A stretch of DNA of 64,000 nt from Haloarcula salinisoli (GTDB lineage Archaea; Halobacteriota; Halobacteria; Halobacteriales; Haloarculaceae), in contig NZ_RKLQ01000001.1 in the NCBI RefSeq assembly GCF_019599405.1, positions 1 through 64,000 of the forward strand, given 5' to 3'. Positions 59,502 through 64,000 of this stretch are shown one piece after another. The first letter of the stretch is position 1. Each line of letters begins with the position of its first letter. A program made the position numbers and the translations under genes. The notes under the pieces were generated by a model. That model did not search any database. It was given only the letters and a program-made list of their open reading frames with translations, and was not told the origin of the DNA.

Positions 59502-60785
59502 TCATCCATCCAGATTGTCCCGCAGACTCGGCGGGAAGTAGCCGAATTCGCCCCACGTGTACTCCGTGCCGGCCGGCTCCCCGCGCACGCTTATCTGCCA
59601 CGTCTCGATGTCGCTCACGTCGACCGACAGCGAGTCGCCCGGCCCGAGTCGGTCGAAACTGTCGCTGAACTGGTCGTCGGCGGGGTCGGGCGGCCGTGGG
59701 CCGTCCGTCCCGTCCTCGTCCGCCGCCGAGATGTCCTTCAGATACACTCTGAACGTCTCGGCATCGACCGAATCGCCGGCCTCGTGGGTGAGCACGGCCG
59801 CCTCGTCGCCAGGGTCCCACTCGAGTCCCCACGTGATGATGGGCTGGTCGTAGAGCGCGATGCTATCCATATTCCGAAAGGTGTCCGGCGGCATCGTCGC
59901 GACGGCAGTTGCCAGGTTGTCATCGACGGTCAACTCGACGCGGTTGGCCTCTAACGCCTCGGGGTACTCGCTGATGCGGGCTCTGATGTCCTGTTTCGAC
60001 ACGTCGGCGTCGTCCGCGAACAGGAAGCTCCGACTGGGGTACACCGTGGACTCGCCGAAGTCGACGCTGCGGGCCTCCAGAAGGGCTCTGGACCCGTCGA
60101 CGGTGAACGTCCCGGGTCGGATGTGTGTCCACGGCGGCGCACGGACGCTGTCGGTCATCCGCTCGAACTGGGGCTCGGCTTCGTGGAAGCGAGTGTGGCG
60201 CCCTTCCCCGGCGTCTATCATCGGGCCGACGAACTGCATCGGCTCGTCGAAATAGCCCGAGAAGAGCACGTAGTCGTCCCCGTGGGCGACGACCTGCTGG
60301 AGGTCGCCACGCTCGTAGACCGTGTATCCCTCGTAGCTGTCGTACTGTTCGTATCCGGTTCCCTCTAACGCCGCCTGGACGGTGTCCGTGGCCACCGACC
60401 CCTTCGCCACGACGCTGCCCCGGGCTTCGACTGCCCACTCGAACGCCGAGAGGCCCACGCCGACGTAGTCCATCCCCGGTTTGACCCCCTTCCCGCCGTA
60501 GGGCGTGCCAAGCAGGTCTTCGCCTCGGGAACCGGGGACGACGTACTCCATGCTCGTTCGAACGCCGTCCAGGTCGCCGGGCCTGGCACTCTCGTCGGGC
60601 TCCGGTATCCAGTCGCGGTAACGTGGCGGCCCCGTTTCGGGTTCCTCGACCGACCCGAAGCGGACTTGTTGTCCAAACGCCGGCAGCGTCGTACAGCCTC
60701 CCACGGAAGCGACACCGCCCGCGGCCAGTCCCGCCAGAAACCGCCGGCGGGTACTGCCCGGCCGGTCGTCAGTCTCGTCTGCCAT
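59502..60785 (-). CDS. Tat lipoprotein, distant relative of the 45675 gene product
   Basis: A 427-residue protein. MADETDDRPGSTRRRFLAGL with VASVGGC downstream is a twin-arginine signal with a lipobox. The mature part has a strand-rich domain with YDSYEGYTVYERGDLQQVVA near residue 150 and WGLEWDPGDEAAVLTHEAGD later. The WIPEPDE start after the lipobox and the GYT-Y strand are shared with the protein at 45675, so they have a common origin although one is longer. Exported and anchored outside; ligand unknown. Confidence 0.75.
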   Translation of the reverse strand: MADETDDRPGSTRRRFLAGLAAGGVASVGGCTTLPAFGQQVRFGSVEEPETGPPRYRDWIPEPDESARPGDLDGVRTSMEYVVPGSRGEDLLGTPYGGKGVKPGMDYVGVGLSAFEWAVEARGSVVAKGSVATDTVQAALEGTGYEQYDSYEGYTVYERGDLQQVVAHGDDYVLFSGYFDEPMQFVGPMIDAGEGRHTRFHEAEPQFERMTDSVRAPPWTHIRPGTFTVDGSRALLEARSVDFGESTVYPSRSFLFADDADVSKQDIRARISEYPEALEANRVELTVDDNLATAVATMPPDTFRNMDSIALYDQPIITWGLEWDPGDEAAVLTHEAGDSVDAETFRVYLKDISAADEDGTDGPRPPDPADDQFSDSFDRLGPGDSLSVDVSDIETWQISVRGEPAGTEYTWGEFGYFPPSLRDNLDG

Positions 60786-60931
60786 ACGCCACCCGATGAC
60801 GCCCCGTCAAAAAGAACCGTCCCCCGGCTGGCGCACCTGACAAGCCGTCGAAATTTTTATATACTCGAACGGCGCTTCCGCGGGCGAACTCCTGCTCGTT
60901 CCTCGCTCGCGACCGCAGTACTCTTGTCTTC
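60786..60931. other. Region upstream of the displaced gene ends
   Basis: A TATA-like AAATTTTTATATA block near 60851-60863 may be the promoter of the lipoprotein or part of older elements. No gene supported. Confidence 0.3.
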
Positions 60932-60990
60932 CTACGACGGCACGACGGTAATCGTACTGCCCCGGTCGATAGCCCGCTCCGGCTCCTCCA
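60932..60990 (-). pseudogene. Displaced extra C-terminus of PIN-ATPase-KH gene (outer copy)
   Basis: Leftward it reads EEPERAIDRGSTITVVPS-stop. The real gene ends EELERAIDRGSTITVVPS. The final 13 codons are identical in DNA; further in there are two synonymous changes and one Leu-to-Pro change. It is cut at 60991 by a CCTTTTTCATCG element, so it is a relic that cannot be translated as part of the gene. Confidence 0.7.
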
Positions 60991-61230
60991 CCTTTTTCAT
61001 CGTCGCCCTTCTTCGTTCGCTTCGCTCACTGCGGGGAGGGCTCCTCGAAAAACGTGGGCGAAAAAGGCCGGAAGCGCGCCGTCGGCGCGCTTCCGGTATC
61101 CTGCGGGAGCACCGCGACCGCAGGGCTCGTCAGAGCTTCGCTCTGACGGTGAAACGGCTCGCTGACTCACGGTGCTTCGCACCGTTCGTCTCTCGCGGTC
61201 ACACGGGACCGCGCACCGCTCGCCGTATGC
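60991..61230. repeat. CCTTTTTCATCG-family element (outer, 240 bp)
   Basis: Opens CCTTTTTCATCG, then TTCGTTCGCTTCGCTCACTG and CCTCGAAAAACGTGGGCG followed by AAAAAGG: the same plan as the other members. Inside are hairpins GAAGCGCGCC-GTC-GGCGCGCTTC and CGTCAGAGC-TTC-GCTCTGACG and GGTGC-TTC-GCACC. It ends with CGCTCGCCGTATGC next to the inner displaced copy. Confidence 0.65.
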
Positions 61231-61325
61231 TTACGATGGGACGACGGTAATCGTACTGCCGCGGTCGATGGCCCGCTCCAGTTCCTCGGCGATGCCGGAG
61301 CCACGTGAGACCTGTACCTCGCCGA
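61231..61325 (-). pseudogene. Displaced extra C-terminus of PIN-ATPase-KH gene (inner copy)
   Basis: Leftward it reads GEVQVSRGSGIAEELERAID, then RGSTITVVPS-stop. The functional end reads GEIQVSRGSGIAEELERAID and RGSTITVVPS. Of about 30 codons, the differences are TAA for TAG, CCA for CCG, GTC for GTG, CGC for CGG, TCA for TCG (all synonymous) and one Ile-to-Val change. Such a pattern shows the copy was a working gene end for long, in this or a related genome, before it was separated. Confidence 0.8.
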
Positions 61326-61461
61326 CCTTTTTCATCGTCGTCCTTCCTCGCTCGCTTCGCTCGCTGTGGGAGGACTCCTCGAAAAACGTCGATGAAAAAG
61401 GCCGACTCCTCCCTACGGTCGGAGTCGGTGAAACGGCGGCAAAGCCGCCGTACCCATCCCG
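61326..61461. repeat. CCTTTTTCATCG-family element (inner, 136 bp)
   Basis: Perfect 12-base inverted ends CCTTTTTCATCG (61326) and CGATGAAAAAGG (61390-61401) enclose TCGCTCGCTTCGCTCGCTGT and CTCCTCGAAAAACG. Next are hairpins ACTCC-CTACG-GGAGT and GGCGGC-AAA-GCCGCC. It stands directly before the stop codon (61462) of the functional gene. The T and A runs could end transcription in either direction. Confidence 0.7.
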
Positions 61462-63339
61462 CTACGACGGCACGACGGTAATCGTACTGCCCCGGTCGAT
61501 GGCCCGCTCCAGTTCCTCGGCGATGCCGGAGCCACGCGAGACCTGAATCTCGCCGCCACGGGAGACCGTCGCGGTAAAGAGGTATTCACCGTCGGCCTGC
61601 ACCTCGACGGTGTCGCCGGCGTGGCCGTTGAGCGGAATCATCACGTGCCGGGAGGTGACCTCCGGCTGGACGATTTCGCCCTGCTGGCCGCCGCTGTCTT
61701 TCTGCGGGCCGCCGGAGGGGCCCGTCGGCTTCTCGTCTAACGTACGCACGTCGATGTCGATACCGAGCCGGTTCTCGACGTCGGTGATGCGGCCCCCGCC
61801 CTTCCCGATGACCTGTGGGATGTCGTCCTCTTCGACCCAGACGACCGCGTTGTTGGGACCGCGCAGTTCCACGTCCACGTGCCCGCGGGCGATGGAGCGA
61901 ATCTCGCGTTCGACCTCCTGTTTGGCGAGGCGGTCGACGCCCGAATCCTGTTCGTCCTCGTCCTCGTTGAGCGGGACGGTGACGACCTGGCGGTTGAACG
62001 TGTAAATCTCGTACTCGGGCTGGCCGGTCTCGAAGTCCCGGACGACGATGACCGGGCGGGCGAGGTCCTCTTCCATCAGGCCGTGGGGGACCTTGACCTC
62101 GGTCTTGACGTCGTAGACGGTGTGGACCTGTCCGGCCTCGATGTAGACGACGGTGTCGACGATCTGGGGGATGAGTCCCAGTTCCACGCGGCCGATGAGC
62201 CGCTGGAGGGCGTCGACGGCCCGGGTCGCGTGGACGACCCCGACCATTCCGACGCCCGCCAGACGCATGTCGGCGAAGACCTCGAAGTCGTCGGTCTTTC
62301 TGACCTCGTCGTAGATGGTGTAGTCGGGCCGGACCATCAGCAGCGAGTCGGCGGTCTTCTCCATCGAGCCGCCCAGTGCGGTGTACTGCGTAATCTCCGG
62401 GCCGACCTGGAGGTCCCGCGGTTTCTCCATCGTCTTGACCGAGTAGTCCGAATCGACGAGGAACTCCCCGACGGCCTGGGCGAACGTGGACTTCCCGGCG
62501 CCGGGCGACCCCGAGATGAGGACGCCGCGCTGGTGTTCCGTGAACCGATCCCGGAGCTCGTCGGCGTGTTCGTAGTCGTCGAGGTCGGTCTTGACGATGG
62601 GCCGGACGGCGGTAATCTCACGGGCGTCGGAGAAGGGCGGTCGGGCGATGGCGATTCGCATGTCGCGGAACTGGACGATGCTCATCCCCGGCTCGTCGAG
62701 TTCGAGGAAGCCCTCGGCCGAATCGCGGGCCGCATCGAGGATATCCTCGGCGTACTCGCGGAGTTCCTCCTCCGTGGCGGTCTTGTCGCGGATGGGCTGG
62801 TAGTGCATGTCGCCGATAGAGCCCTTCTTCGCGTACGGTTTGACCCCGACTTTCAGGTGGACACTCATCGTCCCCTCGTCGAAGAAGTTCTCTATCTCCA
62901 GTCGGTCGACGGTCCGACCGCGTGGCTCGATGTACTCCACGTCGAGCCCCTTCGCGCGGGCGACCTCCGCCTGCACGTCGTCGCTCGTCACCAGCGTCGC
63001 CGACCGGTCGTCGGCGATATCGCGGATGAGCGCGTCGATTTCGCCCTCGCCGGCGTCGCGCTTCTCGACGGCGTCGGGCCGTCGGCCCACGTACTCCACG
63101 TCGATGGTGCCGTCGTCGGCCAGTTCAACCAGCGCCTGCAGTTCTTCGAGGCCCTCCCAGCCGGTCTCTCGGCCGTCGTTGGCCTGTGCTTCGAGCTCGC
63201 CGACGACCGCCTCGGGGACGACGACCGTCGCGCCCGCAAAGCCCATGCCGTCGACCTCGCTGTCGGCATCGGCGTCTGCGGCTACCTGTGTGGACACGCG
63301 GCCGTCGATGACCACGCTCGTGTCCGGGACGATTTCCAT
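61462..63339 (-). CDS. PIN-ATPase-KH domain protein
   Basis: A 625-residue protein. The N-terminal PIN domain (MEIVPDTSVVIDGRVSTQVA, then ALIRDIADDRSATLVTSDDV) has the acidic residues of PIN nucleases; the central domain is a type II/IV secretion-like ATPase with Walker A ISGSPGAGKSTFAQAVG at about 279 and DYTIYDEVRKTDDFEVFADM; the C-terminal KH-type domain has VIGKGGGRITDVENRLGID, then a beta segment. This domain order is a known archaeal family, presumably acting on RNA. ATG 63339 is used; the longer frame runs into a MITE-like element. Its C-terminus abuts displaced copies of itself. Confidence 0.9.
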   Translation of the reverse strand: MEIVPDTSVVIDGRVSTQVAADADADSEVDGMGFAGATVVVPEAVVGELEAQANDGRETGWEGLEELQALVELADDGTIDVEYVGRRPDAVEKRDAGEGEIDALIRDIADDRSATLVTSDDVQAEVARAKGLDVEYIEPRGRTVDRLEIENFFDEGTMSVHLKVGVKPYAKKGSIGDMHYQPIRDKTATEEELREYAEDILDAARDSAEGFLELDEPGMSIVQFRDMRIAIARPPFSDAREITAVRPIVKTDLDDYEHADELRDRFTEHQRGVLISGSPGAGKSTFAQAVGEFLVDSDYSVKTMEKPRDLQVGPEITQYTALGGSMEKTADSLLMVRPDYTIYDEVRKTDDFEVFADMRLAGVGMVGVVHATRAVDALQRLIGRVELGLIPQIVDTVVYIEAGQVHTVYDVKTEVKVPHGLMEEDLARPVIVVRDFETGQPEYEIYTFNRQVVTVPLNEDEDEQDSGVDRLAKQEVEREIRSIARGHVDVELRGPNNAVVWVEEDDIPQVIGKGGGRITDVENRLGIDIDVRTLDEKPTGPSGGPQKDSGGQQGEIVQPEVTSRHVMIPLNGHAGDTVEVQADGEYLFTATVSRGGEIQVSRGSGIAEELERAIDRGSTITVVPS

Positions 63340-63391
63340 ACCTGGGGTTTGTCGCAGGCGTTGAAAAGGGTGTGGAGTCGGTACGGCAGCG

Positions 63392-63477
63392 CTATAGTAA
63401 CAATTGAAACGATTTACACACCGATCGCACTGTCTTCGTGCGATCGGGTGTGCATTGATTTTCAATGGCTACTATAG
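63392..63477. mobile_element. 86-bp MITE-like inverted-repeat element
   Basis: Left arm CTATAGTAACAATTGAAACG onward and right arm (inverted) CTATAGTAGCCATTGAAAAT onward match over about 39 bases with a few mismatches and one gap; the perfect inner part is CCGATCGCAC / GTGCGATCGG around a loop TGTCTTC. There is no ORF. It abuts the stop codon (63478) of the next gene and lies 53 bases upstream of the PIN-ATPase-KH start. Confidence 0.75.
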
Positions 63478-63969
63478 TCAACTCGTGGCTCGTACTGGTG
63501 GCTGTAACGAACTGAGGTAATCTTCGTGGCGGCGAAAACGGTCCCCGGCCCCGATGGCACTCATCGTCGCGGTGATGGCTACACCGTAGGTGCAGACGGC
63601 CAGCGCGACGACGACGCCCCCGAAATCGGGGAACAGGGTCGCCGCGAAGACCATCATCGACACCGGCGGCGAGAGGGTAAACAGTGCGCCGACGAGGCCG
63701 GTCTTGAGGTAGGCGACGGTGCCGTGGTCGTGTTCGCCGGTCCGAATCACTGTTCGCAGGCCGCCGACCGCCATCGCGGTTCCGAGCAGGCCCAGCACGA
63801 CGCCGACGGTTCCGACGGCGTCGAAGACCGGCGGGAACGACGTCTGCCCGAGCACGAGCCAGGCCAGCCCGAGCCACGCGAGGACCAGGGCGACGTGGTC
63901 GGGTTCGACGGCGTGGGTCACGCCGAGCAACCCCGCGTTGGTCACCGCGGCGACGACGGTAGCGGTCAT
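63478..63969 (-). CDS. NicO/UreH-like membrane protein (possibly partial)
   Basis: A 163-residue membrane protein with about five helices. GVTHAVEPDHVALVLAW has the HxxEPDH motif of nickel/cobalt-type transporters and UreH relatives; SPPVSMMVFAATLFPDFGG is a second family block. A longer frame is open upstream beyond 63969 to the window edge (FSSVTTDLRV precedes the ATG), so the start could lie outside. The stop codon is next to the MITE-like element; the last residues (RATS) may have been changed by that insertion. Metal specificity not certain. Confidence 0.6.
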   Translation of the reverse strand: MTATVVAAVTNAGLLGVTHAVEPDHVALVLAWLGLAWLVLGQTSFPPVFDAVGTVGVVLGLLGTAMAVGGLRTVIRTGEHDHGTVAYLKTGLVGALFTLSPPVSMMVFAATLFPDFGGVVVALAVCTYGVAITATMSAIGAGDRFRRHEDYLSSLQPPVRATS

Positions 63970-64000
63970 GACCCGCAGGTCGGTGGTGACGGAGCTGAAG

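Noticed and set aside
61879-63477. 532-codon frame on the plus strand, opposite the PIN-ATPase-KH gene
   Set aside because: Antisense shadow: the product is Val/Asp/Leu/Gly monotone without domains, and the real gene on the other strand has clear motifs throughout.
1-64000. tRNA or rRNA genes
   Set aside because: No T-loop type GGTTCGAATCC-like sequence with the matching stems was seen by eye on either strand; a dedicated tRNA scan would be needed to be certain.

Overview
The window is about 64 kb of a haloarchaeal (class Halobacteria) chromosome. The evidence is high GC with strong G/C at third codon positions outside the first 20 kb, acidic proteomes, many Tat-type (twin-arginine) signals, a PGF-CTERM surface protein, an F420-dependent reductase, archaemetzincin, Sec61beta, Rli1/ABCE1, FAU-1, and many TATA-like boxes 25-30 bases upstream of apparently leaderless starts. 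Genus cannot be fixed from the sequence; a member of the Haloarcula-like group is a guess.

Region 1 (1-20.7 kb) is a lower-GC accessory region devoted to the cell surface. It holds the N-terminus of a surface beta-helix-type protein, two GT4-type glycosyltransferases, a polytopic membrane protein, a Wzx-type flippase, an ABC flippase of PglK/MsbA type, a CDP-glycerol/capsule-type transferase, a Tat-exported GMC dehydrogenase pair, a sulfotransferase-like gene remnant, several unknown membrane proteins, and two odd Tat-type proteins with Thr/Ser stalks and shared GYGG tails. It ends with a YdjM-like membrane protein and a sugar-nucleotide epimerase. Together these suggest synthesis, flipping and modification of surface glycans.

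Region 2 (20.7-48 kb) is mostly core chromosome: a methyltransferase and cupin that appear to share one TATA box, a HAD phosphatase, mutL, a GT2, a PfkB kinase with a degenerate active site, a PGF-CTERM protein, a YgfZ-like protein, a PQQ-propeller lipoprotein, geranylgeranyl reductase, three tandem DUF5518 genes, a MoxR/DUF4129/DUF58 operon with a fused DUF58 gene, a BNR propeller, uvrA, a LURP-one protein, a Tat lipoprotein and an LVIVD-repeat protein.

Region 3 (48-64 kb) is information processing and redox: FAU-1, Sec61beta, thioredoxin, a J-domain/2Fe-2S ferredoxin, NADPH:F420 reductase, HAD, UPF0146, archaemetzincin, ABCE1 with an EMC6-like gene, small zinc-ribbon genes, winged-helix regulators, a Tat lipoprotein and a PIN-ATPase-KH protein. 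Intergenic spaces here are full of hairpin elements: a 268-bp palindromic element, an 86-bp MITE-like element, and a family opening with CCTTTTTCATCG. At two loci (ABCE1 and PIN-ATPase-KH) the last-named family separates the real gene end from displaced extra copies of that gene's own C-terminal codons. In the longest copy the differences are nearly all synonymous. This is the most striking feature of the window. No tRNA, rRNA, CRISPR array or complete insertion sequence was seen.
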